Shown here: positions 6,278 through 12,875 of the stretch, in pieces
Numbering within the stretch: the stretch's first letter is position 1
How the letters are laid out: the number at the start of each line of letters is the position of its first letter
NCBI GenBank assembly: GCA_946480545.1
Contig: CAMLKY010000008.1
Coordinates: forward strand, 1-13,641
DNA length: 13,641 nt
DNA from: an uncultured Acidobacteriota bacterium
GTDB lineage: Bacteria > Acidobacteriota > Blastocatellia > Pyrinomonadales > Pyrinomonadaceae
Direction of reading: 5' to 3'
Translations under genes and position numbers: made by a program
Notes under the pieces: model-generated
Database searches by the model: none
Told to the model about the DNA's origin: nothing
What the model saw: only the letters and a program-made list of their open reading frames with translations

Positions 6278-7015
6278 ATGTCGTTGGAATATCAACGTGA
6301 GAATGAGGTCGACGAGACTGCTGAGACCGCTGGTCCGCCGCCGGAGATACCTTTTCCCTTTCCGCTCTACACCATCGCGATCCTCGCGTGTATGGTCATC
6401 GGTACAGCCTTTCAACTGCCACTCGGATTTGAGCGGTCGGCCGACTTGACCGGCTTTGGCAAGCCGGAATTCCTGAACGGCGAGTACTGGCGCATTCTTA
6501 CCGGGGCCGTGGTTCACGGCAGTATCCTCCACATCTTCATGAACGGCTACGCGATGTACGGCTTTGGCAGATTGATGGAGCTGCTGACGAATCGTGCGCA
6601 TCTCGCGCTGGTGTTTGTGCTATCGGCTGTCGGCGGCGGTCTGCTCAGTTTGTATTTTCGTCCGGATGGACTCTCTGTTGGCGCCTCGGGCGGGATCGTC
6701 GGTCTGCTGGGTTATCTGGTCGTGTACGCGTTCCGCCGGCGGCAGTTTGTATCCGATGAGTTTCGCAAGAGCCTTCTCATCAACATCGGGATCATCCTCG
6801 TCTTCGGGCTTGTGCTTTTCCAGATCATCGACAACTACGGTCACATCGGCGGGTTGCTCACGGGCATCGTGTACGCCCTAATACAGGTTCCCTCGGACCA
6901 ATACAAGAATCCCCAGAACGCCCGGCTCATTACGAAGATCCTCGGAGCATTGGCACTGGCCACGTACATCGCCGCCACGGTACTGACAGTCCTGATCCTT
7001 CTCGCCCAACGGTGA
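6278..7015 (+). CDS. Rhomboid family intramembrane serine protease
   Basis: A 245-aa polytopic inner-membrane protein. A polar, acidic, proline-rich cytoplasmic N-terminus (1-29) precedes about seven hydrophobic segments (roughly 30-50, 75-97, 108-127, 134-152, 166-184, 187-205, 218-241). The catalytic dyad is Ser137 in GASGG and His189 in NYGHIGG. The conserved GEYWRILTGAVVHGSILHIF region carries His85 and Asn89 of the HxxxN motif. Rhomboids cut single-pass membrane proteins within the bilayer; the substrate here is unknown. All active-site residues are present, so it should be active rather than a pseudoprotease. Its stop TGA (7013-7015) overlaps the possible GTG start of trmB, indicating translational coupling. 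Confidence 0.93.
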   Translation: MSLEYQRENEVDETAETAGPPPEIPFPFPLYTIAILACMVIGTAFQLPLGFERSADLTGFGKPEFLNGEYWRILTGAVVHGSILHIFMNGYAMYGFGRLMELLTNRAHLALVFVLSAVGGGLLSLYFRPDGLSVGASGGIVGLLGYLVVYAFRRRQFVSDEFRKSLLINIGIILVFGLVLFQIIDNYGHIGGLLTGIVYALIQVPSDQYKNPQNARLITKILGALALATYIAATVLTVLILLAQR

Positions 7016-7641
7016 CTATGCCCCGAGTCCGTGTACACCAGCATGTGAATCCGCTCGCCCCTTTCTATCGGCAGGCTCCGAAGCCGGTCGATATCGAATC
7101 GGTGTTCGGCGAGCCCGATCGTCCGCTGCTCCTGGATATCGGATGTGCCCGCGGCCGGTTCCTGCTCCGGATGGCTGAGGCGGTTCCGCAATGGAACTAT
7201 CTGGGTGTCGAGATCAGAGAGCCGCTGGTAGATGAAGCGAACCGAATCGCACAGGGTGAGGGACTTACAAACCTGCATTACGCATTTTGTAACGCAATGT
7301 TGTGGCTCGACCGGTTGCTCGAGAACGTTCCACCCGGCGTCCTGCAAACGGTTACGATCCAGTTTCCCGATCCGTGGTTCAAGAAGAAACACGCAAAGCG
7401 CCGGATGGTTAATGAAGAGATGGTCGAAACTATCGCCCGTCATCTCACCCCGGCAGGACGTGTCTTTGTTCAGACTGACATCGGGTTTCTTTCAGAGGAG
7501 ATGTTTCAGTTGTTCCGCAACGACGAGCGATTCCGGGAAAAGCGGATTACGAAGAATCCGTTTCCGGTGAAAACCGAGAGGGAAAAGGCCGTGGAGGGAA
7601 AGGACCTTCCGGTGTACCGGGCGATGTTTGTTCGAGAGTAA
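7012..7641 (+). CDS. trmB: tRNA (guanine-N7-)-methyltransferase TrmB
   Basis: A SAM-dependent enzyme that makes m7G46 in the tRNA variable loop. Motif I LLLDIGCARGRF (39-50 counted from the GTG) binds SAM, and YLGVEIREPLVDEA is motif II. FPDPWFKKKHAKRRM (118-132) is the TrmB signature with the catalytic Asp and tRNA-binding basic residues. LTPAGRVFVQTDI follows. Two starts are possible: GTG at 7012, overlapping the rhomboid stop as GTGA, or ATG at 7018, giving MPRVRVHQHVNPL, which matches usual TrmB N-termini. Neither has a clear ribosome binding site, which fits coupling to the upstream gene. It is the last gene of the plus-strand run and faces def across a palindromic repeat. Confidence 0.95.
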   Translation: MTMPRVRVHQHVNPLAPFYRQAPKPVDIESVFGEPDRPLLLDIGCARGRFLLRMAEAVPQWNYLGVEIREPLVDEANRIAQGEGLTNLHYAFCNAMLWLDRLLENVPPGVLQTVTIQFPDPWFKKKHAKRRMVNEEMVETIARHLTPAGRVFVQTDIGFLSEEMFQLFRNDERFREKRITKNPFPVKTEREKAVEGKDLPVYRAMFVRE

Positions 7642-7659
7642 AGTAGGGGAACGCCAACG

Positions 7660-7781
7660 GACTGGAGCGCAGGCATCCTGCCTGCATGAGGGCGGAGCCC
7701 GAAAAAGCGCTGATCGCCGCAAATCGTGATCGTTTGACGCCGCTGCCGCGGCGTTGCAGGCAGGATGCCTGCGCTCCAGTC
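7660..7781. repeat. Perfect 27-bp inverted repeat (REP-like) between trmB and def
   Basis: The arms 7660-7686 and 7755-7781 are exact reverse complements over all 27 nt. Each arm also contains its own short hairpin, GCAGGCA-TCC-TGCCTGC. The 68-nt centre holds further GC-rich symmetry (CGCCGC-TGC-CGCGGCG at 7738-7753). The element fills most of the 166-nt gap between two convergent genes. It lacks a T-tract, so it is not an obvious intrinsic terminator, although a strong hairpin could still protect the two 3' ends. Perfect arms suggest recent insertion or active maintenance. Confidence 0.88.
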
Positions 7782-7807
7782 GCACGTCGTGAGAGTCTCA
7801 CTCAACT

Positions 7808-8296
7808 CTACCACCTCTTCTCTTTCCGAAATCTCTTCACAACCATATCCCGCCGCAGTTTAGGTAGGTGGTCGATGAAAAGCTTTCCGTCGCAGTGATC
7901 GGTCTCGTGCAGGAAAGCGCGGGCCGCGTAGCCGGTGGCTTCGCGTTCGAACCATTCGCCTTTTTCGTCTTGTGCACGCAGCCTGGCTTTCATTGGGCGT
8001 GTGAGGACGGCCGGAACTTTTCCAACAGACAAACATCCTTCCTGCCCTGACTGCTCGCCTTCGGTCTCGATGACCTCGGGATTCGCCGCGATGAGCTTTA
8101 TTCCCTCGCAATCCATCACGAACAGACGCAGGTTCAACCCGATCTGCGGCGCCGCGAGTCCTACTCCCTGAGCGTCATACATCGTCTCGAACATATCCGC
8201 ACATAGCTCGGCGAGGCTTTCATCGAACTCGGTGACGGGCTGGCCGACCTGACCGAGAACTTCGGCTGGATATTCGGTGATCTTTCTTATTCCCAT
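7808..8296 (-). CDS. def: Peptide deformylase
   Basis: A 162-aa metalloenzyme removing the N-formyl group from nascent proteins at the ribosome exit. All three PDF motifs are present: GVGLAAPQIG (44-53), EGCLSVG (86-92, metal ligand Cys88) and HETDHCDG (130-137, metal ligands His130 and His134, catalytic Glu131). The usual HEIDHLDG varies to HETDHCDG. Length is normal. The ATG start places the conserved IRKI...P leader at the N-terminus. Upstream is an A/T-rich stretch without a clear ribosome binding site. The common partner fmt is not adjacent. A 69-aa Cys4 protein lies upstream on the same strand, with an inverted repeat in the 89-nt gap. Confidence 0.96.
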   Translation of the reverse strand: MGIRKITEYPAEVLGQVGQPVTEFDESLAELCADMFETMYDAQGVGLAAPQIGLNLRLFVMDCEGIKLIAANPEVIETEGEQSGQEGCLSVGKVPAVLTRPMKARLRAQDEKGEWFEREATGYAARAFLHETDHCDGKLFIDHLPKLRRDMVVKRFRKEKRW

Positions 8297-8305
8297 AAGA
8301 AATTA

Positions 8306-8377
8306 GCCCGCGAAATACGCGAAATAACGCGAAACAAGAAGAGACCATTTCGCATTTCTTTCGCGTATCCCTCGGGC
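8306..8377. repeat. Imperfect inverted repeat with 9-bp words (small ORF-def gap)
   Basis: The left arm 8306-8334 contains two exact tandem copies of CGCGAAATA (8309-8317, 8318-8326) and a third diverged one. The right arm 8348-8377 matches the reverse complement imperfectly: both begin GCCCG, share ATACGCGAAA, and end GCGAAA. A 13-nt centre separates them. It fills nearly all of the 89-nt gap and would be transcribed as leader of def if the two minus-strand genes are co-transcribed. Confidence 0.6.
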
Positions 8378-8385
8378 AAATCAAC

Positions 8386-8595
8386 TTACCTCGGTATAAA
8401 TCCCCGGCGGGCTCCGCGGCGGAAATCCCGGTGCGCGAAGAACCCTTTCTCCTGCCGGGCGAGACACTCCCAACAGACGTTCCGGCGTTCGTTCGTCGGC
8501 GTGACGAAAGTGTTGTAATGGTGCATCTCGCGGTCGCATTCAACGCAACGGACCGCGGGCTTGTGTGTGATCTTTGGATCAACTGATTCAATCAT
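8386..8595 (-). CDS. Small Cys4 (zinc-binding-like) protein
   Basis: A 69-aa protein with two CxxC knuckles, CVEC at Cys17/Cys20 and CWEC at Cys41/Cys44. They are separated by 20 residues and followed by a strongly basic C-terminus (Arg-rich, residues 47-69). That layout suggests a treble-clef or zinc-ribbon fold that might bind nucleic acid or ribosomes, but I do not recognise the family. Support for a real gene: a good AGAGGTG ribosome binding site about 9 nt upstream of the ATG, non-random Cys spacing, and its place upstream of def on the same strand. No catalytic motif is visible. Confidence 0.65.
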   Translation of the reverse strand: MIESVDPKITHKPAVRCVECDREMHHYNTFVTPTNERRNVCWECLARQEKGFFAHRDFRRGARRGFIPR

Positions 8596-8660
8596 TAGCG
8601 CGACACCTCTTTAAGAATTTCTAGTTTAAGGGCGTTCGAAAGTTTTTGCCAGACCTCCGA

Positions 8661-8731
8661 ACTTTGCGAGCTGAGCGAGCTCTGCGGGAGAATAGCCTGG
8701 TCTCATGCAGAGCTCGCTAAGCTCGCAAAGT
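8661..8731. repeat. Inverted repeat upstream of the VWA gene (CTTTGCGAGCT family)
   Basis: The arms 8661-8685 and 8707-8731 are 25 nt each and reverse complementary with a single mismatch, around a 21-nt centre. The core word CTTTGCGAGCT recurs in the element downstream of the same gene at 11062-11118. It lies in the 248-nt gap between divergent genes, just upstream of a candidate promoter, and has no T-tract. I see nothing else in 8596-8660. Confidence 0.85.
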
Positions 8732-8745
8732 AGCTTCGTAATTCA

Positions 8746-8774
8746 TTGACTCACATCCGCGATTGCCATACATT
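8746..8774 (+). promoter_or_regulatory. Candidate sigma-70 promoter of the VWA gene
   Basis: TTGACT (8746-8751, five of six to consensus) and TACATT (8769-8774, four of six) are separated by an ideal 17 nt. This predicts a start near 8781 and a leader of about 60 nt. It begins 15 nt downstream of the inverted repeat at 8661-8731. Confidence 0.45.
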
Positions 8775-8843
8775 TGGAGAACTCTTTCCGCGACACGTCC
8801 CGCATAGATCGTCGGCAGTAATAAATACGATCGACAAAGTTTT

Positions 8844-11036
8844 ATGATCAAAAAAAGAATTCTGTTGCCGCTAGTATTCGGGCTTCTGACTTTCTCTGCG
8901 ATCGCTCAGCAGACGTCGCCGACGCCCCCTGAAGAGCCGGTCGTCCGCATCTCGACCGATCTAATACAGGTCGACGTCACGGTCACCGATAAGAACGGAA
9001 AGGTAGTCACCGGCCTAACGGCGGCGGATTTTGAGCTTTTCGAGAACGGCGAGCGTCAGCAGATATCGAATTTCTCGTTCGTCTCCAGGACCGCCGCCGG
9101 TGTCACGGCAAACGAATCACCGCAGTCACCCGGAGCGGCCCCGGTCAAATCCGCACAGCAGACCCGGCCCTCGGCGATACGCAACACGATCTCGATAGTC
9201 GTTGACGACCTCAACATGTCGTTCGCGAGCATCTACTACGCCCGAAAGGCGCTTCGCCGGTTCGTGGATCAACAGATGCAGCCGGGCGACCTTGTCGCGA
9301 TCATTCGCACAGGCGGCGGCGTGGGGGCGTTGCAGCAGTTTACGTCGGATAAGGCACTGCTTCATGCGGCGATCGAAAGAGTCCGGTGGAACCCGCTCGG
9401 AGCCTCGGGAATCAACTCGCTGACTGCGGTTAGCCAGAACGACACCGATATAAGCGATCGATTCACACGCGAGAGCACGAATATCGACCAGAGTAAGCAG
9501 CGGACGACCGTGCTTCACCGTGACAATATCTCGGACAAGAAGCAGACGGATTACGATGCGAACCGAAATTCGCGCGAACAGGAAGATGGCTTTGCCGCGC
9601 AGGCGTCGCTCGGTGCCGTCCGGTACGTTATCTCGGGGATGAGCTCACTGCCGGGCCGGAAGACGATGTTCCTTTTCACCGACGGATTACAGATCGACAG
9701 CGACTCTAACAAATCCAACGCGGGCGCCGTGTACGAGCAGCTTCGAGAGGTTGTCGACCTCGCGAACCGGTCGTCGGTCGTTGTCTACACTTTCGACACA
9801 AAGGGAATGCAGTCGCTGACCATACAGGCAGTCGATAATACGTACGAGATCATCGACGGGCACCGCGACTTCAAACTCCGCCAGCGGGTCCGCGACTTCC
9901 GGAACAGCCAGGACGGACTCGCATACTTTGCCGATCAGACCGGCGGTAAGGCTCTGCTAAACAGCAATGACATAAATGGCGGGATCCAGCGAGCACTCGA
10001 CGAGCAGGCTGGATACTACCTATTGGCTTACCAACCGGACGCCGAAACTTTCGACGCCGAAAAGCGCAAGTTCAACAAGCTCGAAGTGAAGGTGAGGCGC
10101 CCCGGTCTGGAAGTGAGTTACCGAAGCGGCTTTTTCAATACCGCGTCCGACCGGAATCCTCCACAGTTGACCGTCGAACGCCAGATCGCAAGTGCGCTAG
10201 TGTCGCCTTTCACGCAAAACGACATTGCCCTCAACGTGAACGCACTCTATGCCGACGATGCAGCCGACGGGGGATACCTCCGGTCGTTTCTACACATCGA
10301 CGCCAAGAGTCTGAAATTTACCGAGGATGCCGAAGGATGGAAGAAGGCGACCTTTGATGTAGCGGCGGTCACGTTCGGCGATAACGGCATGCCCGCTGAA
10401 AGTAAGGAGAGCAAGTATACGATCAAGGCAAAAGGGCCGACGTATGAAACGATGCTTCGGCGCGGCTTCATGTATGTCTTGATCATGCCTGTAAAGAAGC
10501 CGGGTGTGTATCAATACCGCGTCGCCGTCCGAGATGCCGAAACCGGCAAAATCGGCTCGGCCTCGCAGATAATCGATGTTCCAAATCTCGCGAAGAAAAA
10601 GCTTGCCCTGTCGAATCTTGCGGTCGAGAATGTGTCGATGGGGATCTGGCAGAACATCGCAGCAGGCCGCGTTGGAAACAAGCCGGGGCAGATGCAGGTC
10701 GCCTCAACGCTTTTGTACGACACGGTTCTTCGACAGTACAAGCCGGGAACCGTGTTGCGGTACGGGTTCGAGATTTACAACGCAAAGTCGGACAGCGATC
10801 CGCCGCGGCTCGAATCGCAGGCAAGGATACTGCAGAACAATGCTGTCGTGATCGAGGGTAACCTGAACAAGATCGATGTTTCGGCACAAGCAGATCCGAG
10901 GCACGTGAAGGTCAGCGGCGCACTCCTGCTCAAGGACACGCTTCAACCGGGCGACTATATCCTGCATGTGACCGTCTTTGACCGTTCCGGCAAACAGTCG
11001 GCGATGCAGTTGTTTCCGTTTGAGATCGTTAAGTAG
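8844..11036 (+). CDS. Secreted VWFA-related Acidobacterial domain protein
   Basis: A 730-aa exported protein. Residues 1-21 form a signal peptide (KKR, hydrophobic core, AIA before Gln22). Residues 33-80 are the family's leading beta segment (RISTDLIQVDVTVTD, then ADFELFENG). A von Willebrand factor A-like domain spans about 115-430: VVDDLNMS (119-126) stands where the metal site DxSxS would be, and LPGRKTMFLFTDGL (269-282) and a GYYLLAYQP strand near 391 are typical. A polar, charged insertion of about 55 residues (198-250) interrupts it. The C-terminal 300 residues look beta-rich and are not something I recognise. Proteins of this type (TIGR03436) are abundant in Acidobacteriota and of unknown function; adhesion or envelope scaffolding is only a guess. 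The gene is monocistronic, with repeats of one family on both sides. No strong ribosome binding site precedes the ATG. Confidence 0.88.
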   Translation: MIKKRILLPLVFGLLTFSAIAQQTSPTPPEEPVVRISTDLIQVDVTVTDKNGKVVTGLTAADFELFENGERQQISNFSFVSRTAAGVTANESPQSPGAAPVKSAQQTRPSAIRNTISIVVDDLNMSFASIYYARKALRRFVDQQMQPGDLVAIIRTGGGVGALQQFTSDKALLHAAIERVRWNPLGASGINSLTAVSQNDTDISDRFTRESTNIDQSKQRTTVLHRDNISDKKQTDYDANRNSREQEDGFAAQASLGAVRYVISGMSSLPGRKTMFLFTDGLQIDSDSNKSNAGAVYEQLREVVDLANRSSVVVYTFDTKGMQSLTIQAVDNTYEIIDGHRDFKLRQRVRDFRNSQDGLAYFADQTGGKALLNSNDINGGIQRALDEQAGYYLLAYQPDAETFDAEKRKFNKLEVKVRRPGLEVSYRSGFFNTASDRNPPQLTVERQIASALVSPFTQNDIALNVNALYADDAADGGYLRSFLHIDAKSLKFTEDAEGWKKATFDVAAVTFGDNGMPAESKESKYTIKAKGPTYETMLRRGFMYVLIMPVKKPGVYQYRVAVRDAETGKIGSASQIIDVPNLAKKKLALSNLAVENVSMGIWQNIAAGRVGNKPGQMQVASTLLYDTVLRQYKPGTVLRYGFEIYNAKSDSDPPRLESQARILQNNAVVIEGNLNKIDVSAQADPRHVKVSGALLLKDTLQPGDYILHVTVFDRSGKQSAMQLFPFEIVK

Positions 11037-11061
11037 TGGGCAGTCCGAATCGACGAGTCGG

Positions 11062-11118
11062 CTTTGCGAGCTTTGCGTGAAAACGTCCTCTCACGCAGAG
11101 CTCTCCAAGCTCGCAAAG
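11062..11118. repeat. Inverted repeat downstream of the VWA gene (CTTTGCGAGCT family)
   Basis: The left arm 11062-11080 reads CTTTGCGAGCTTTGCGTGA. The right arm 11091-11118 is its reverse complement but carries 9 extra nt in the middle. The spacer is 10 nt. The outer 12 bp and inner 7 bp pair perfectly. The right arm also shares its CTTTGCGAGCT and GAGCTCTGC words with the element at 8661-8731. It starts 25 nt after the VWA stop and runs into the terminator at 11122. Confidence 0.75.
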
Positions 11119-11121
11119 AAG

Positions 11122-11151
11122 AAAGGCGGCACCAACGCGGAGCCGCCTTTT
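11122..11151. terminator. Bidirectional intrinsic terminator
   Basis: Perfect 9-bp stem AAAGGCGGC (11122-11130) / GCCGCCTTT (11142-11150) with an 11-nt loop. On the plus strand it ends in TTTT. On the minus strand the preceding A-rich run becomes a T-rich tail (CTTTCTTCTTT). It sits between the convergent VWA and ferredoxin genes, so it can end both transcripts. It is the only classical intrinsic terminator I see in the window. Confidence 0.8.
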
Positions 11152-11171
11152 CGATTTGAGCTTTGATATTT

Positions 11172-11468
11172 CTACTCGGGCTGCCCTTTACACGTAGCGC
11201 CGTAAAGTGCCGGCTGCTTGGTGCTGATTATCGGATAATTCTCGGCGTCCTTGTTTATCTCAAGCCAGTTCATGTACTCCTCGGGAATGGACATATCCGA
11301 GAAGATCGCCTCGACCGGGCACTCGGGCAAGCACGCGTCGCAGTCGATACAGGTATCGGGGTTTATGAGGAGCTTGTCAGGCAGTTCATGAAATGCTTCG
11401 ACCGGGCAGACGGCCGCGCAATCGGTGTATTTACAGTCAATGCACGGTTCGGCAACGATATATGTCAT
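11172..11468 (-). CDS. 7Fe ferredoxin ([3Fe-4S][4Fe-4S], FdI/FdxA type)
   Basis: A 98-aa soluble electron carrier. The cysteine pattern is C9-x2-C12-x4-C17-x3-C21-P and C40-x2-C43-x2-C46-x3-C50-P. By analogy with Azotobacter ferredoxin I, Cys9/17/50 would hold the 3Fe cluster and Cys21/40/43/46 the 4Fe cluster. The extra free cysteine of FdI (position 24, in PVDCF) is Ala25 here (PVEAF). The segment EAIFSDMSIPEEYMNWLEIN and the C-terminal tail are typical of this family. It is transcribed alone, convergent with the VWA gene and divergent from glpX; its redox partner is not evident. A GAAG lies just upstream of the ATG. Confidence 0.93.
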   Translation of the reverse strand: MTYIVAEPCIDCKYTDCAAVCPVEAFHELPDKLLINPDTCIDCDACLPECPVEAIFSDMSIPEEYMNWLEINKDAENYPIISTKQPALYGATCKGQPE

Positions 11469-11603
11469 AACTTCGGATACCGTCTCCTGGACGGTCTGAT
11501 CAATTCGACTGGTACTCTCTGTAGCCCAGCAAACAAAAGCCTTTCCTGACAGTTACAGACGCAGCGAAAATCAAAGTAAAACCGTAATACCACGGGCCAT
11601 AGG

Positions 11604-11634
11604 TTGTCAAATGAGGTTCGACAAGTGCTAAAAT
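11604..11634 (+). promoter_or_regulatory. Candidate extended -10 promoter of glpX
   Basis: TTGTCA (11604-11609) and TAAAAT (11629-11634) are 19 nt apart. The -10 is preceded by TGC, an extended -10 element that tolerates imperfect spacing. It lies 49 nt upstream of the glpX ATG in the divergent ferredoxin-glpX gap. The rest of that 215-nt gap shows only a short CCGTC/GACGG hairpin (11480-11494). Confidence 0.4.
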
Positions 11635-11683
11635 GCGTTCATACCGAAGTCTAAAGAACGCGTAAATTCTCAGGATACAAAGG

Positions 11684-12727
11684 ATGAAGACTATCAAAGC
11701 TGAACGTGAATTGGCTCTGGATTTTCTGCGTGTGACCGAAGCCGCAGCCATCGAATCCGCTAAAACGATGGGTCAGGGAGACCGGAAACATTCGGACCAT
11801 GTTGCCGTCGAGGCGATGCGCGAAGTGATGGACACCGTGCCGATGCGGGGCCGGATCGTGATCGGCGAAGGCGAGCGCGACGAGGCTCCGATGCTGTATA
11901 TCGGTGAGGAGGTCGGCGGCGGCGTTTTCTCAGATGATGCCCGGCAGGAATTTCCCGAGGTCGACATCGCGGTCGACCCGCTCGAGGGCACGAACCTTTG
12001 TGCACTGGGAGCCAACAATGCGATAGCCGTGCTGGCCGCGGCCGAGCGCGGAGGATTGCTGAACGCGCCGGACATTTACATGGACAAGATCGTCGTCGGT
12101 CCGTCGTCGCGCGGGGCCGTTGATATCGACGCTCCTGTCGAAGACAACCTCAAAAACATCGCCCGCCGCCTCGGGCGTGACGTCGACGATCTCACTGTCA
12201 TCTGTCTCGACCGCCCGCGTCATAAGCAGCTTGTCCAGGACGTCCGCGCTGCGGGTGCACGCATCAGGCTGATCTCCGATGGTGATCTTTCGGCTGGCAT
12301 CTCCGCGGCAGTTGCCGGAACCAACATTCATGCGTTGATGGGTATCGGCGGAGCTCCCGAGGGAGTTATTACCGCCGCCGCGATGAAATGCCTGAACGGA
12401 GAGATCCAGGCGAAGCTTGTGTTCGACCCCACCAGACTAGGTGTCGATGCGTCGAAGGTTCCGTCGGTCGACCAGGTCATGAAACGGCTGAACGAGATGG
12501 GAATTACAGATCCGAACAAGATCTACGACACCAACGATCTTGCCCCCGGCAAGAAAGTGATATTCGCAGCGACCGGTGTAACCGACGGCGCGCTCCTTCG
12601 TGGCGTCCGCTTCTTTGGCGCCGGAAAGCGAACGCACTCGGTCGTAATGACAACCGACAGCAAGAGCATCCGATTTGTCGATACGGTTCACGTCGAAGGC
12701 GGTCCGGACGCCGTGATCCGGTTTTGA
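11684..12727 (+). CDS. glpX: Class II fructose-1,6-bisphosphatase GlpX
   Basis: A 347-aa metal-dependent phosphatase converting fructose-1,6-bisphosphate to fructose-6-phosphate in gluconeogenesis. Family motifs in order: GDRK with Asp33, [19 protein letters not shown] (60-78, Glu62), VDPLEGTN (97-104, metal ligands Asp98 and Glu101), [22 protein letters not shown] and [10 protein letters not shown]. All expected active-site residues are present and length is slightly above the E. coli protein. The ATG has AAAGG directly against it and a CAGGA 9 nt upstream, which supports this start. It is followed by ppsA across a repeat-filled 148-nt gap. Together they cover two one-way steps of gluconeogenesis, and co-transcription is likely. 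Confidence 0.96.
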   Translation: MKTIKAERELALDFLRVTEAAAIESAKTMGQGDRKHSDHVAVEAMREVMDTVPMRGRIVIGEGERDEAPMLYIGEEVGGGVFSDDARQEFPEVDIAVDPLEGTNLCALGANNAIAVLAAAERGGLLNAPDIYMDKIVVGPSSRGAVDIDAPVEDNLKNIARRLGRDVDDLTVICLDRPRHKQLVQDVRAAGARIRLISDGDLSAGISAAVAGTNIHALMGIGGAPEGVITAAAMKCLNGEIQAKLVFDPTRLGVDASKVPSVDQVMKRLNEMGITDPNKIYDTNDLAPGKKVIFAATGVTDGALLRGVRFFGAGKRTHSVVMTTDSKSIRFVDTVHVEGGPDAVIRF

Positions 12728-12730
12728 GTG

Positions 12731-12864
12731 TCGAGTTCCTGGTTTCTTGTTCGTGGTTCGTTGTTCGTTGTTCGTTGTTCGTCGTCTGCGTCGTGGTGAG
12801 TACGGTGCTGAAACTCATACTAAAACTAGAAACTAGAAACCAGGAACTCGAAACTCGAAACTTC
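12731..12864. repeat. Paired NNNGTTY heptamer arrays (glpX-ppsA)
   Basis: The left array 12732-12780 has seven in-register 7-mers: CGAGTTC, CTGGTTT, CTTGTTC, GTGGTTC and three GTTGTTC. The right array 12823-12864 has six, read on the minus strand as GAAGTTT, CGAGTTT, CGAGTTC, CTGGTTT, CTAGTTT, CTAGTTT. All thirteen fit NNNGTTY. A perfect 17-bp inverted repeat joins the two arrays (12731-12747 with 12835-12851). The element begins 4 nt after the glpX stop and ends 11 nt before the ppsA ATG. GTTGTTC and GTGGTTC are the same words as in the murI-rph gap 8.3 kb away. The 12781-12822 centre shows nothing I recognise. Confidence 0.88.
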
Positions 12865-12875
12865 CGACGGAGTTT

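Noticed and set aside
7738..7781. Intrinsic terminator between trmB and def.
   Set aside because: Strong hairpins exist but no T-tract follows on either strand, so I list it as a repeat rather than a terminator.
7492..7898. Several overlapping frames on both strands across the trmB-def gap.
   Set aside because: They are translations of the 27-bp inverted repeat and of the ends of trmB and def in wrong frames, with residues repeated because the DNA is repeated.
11500..11751. An 83-codon minus-strand frame overlapping the glpX start.
   Set aside because: It would bury the glpX start and promoter region, and has no recognisable motif or ribosome binding site.
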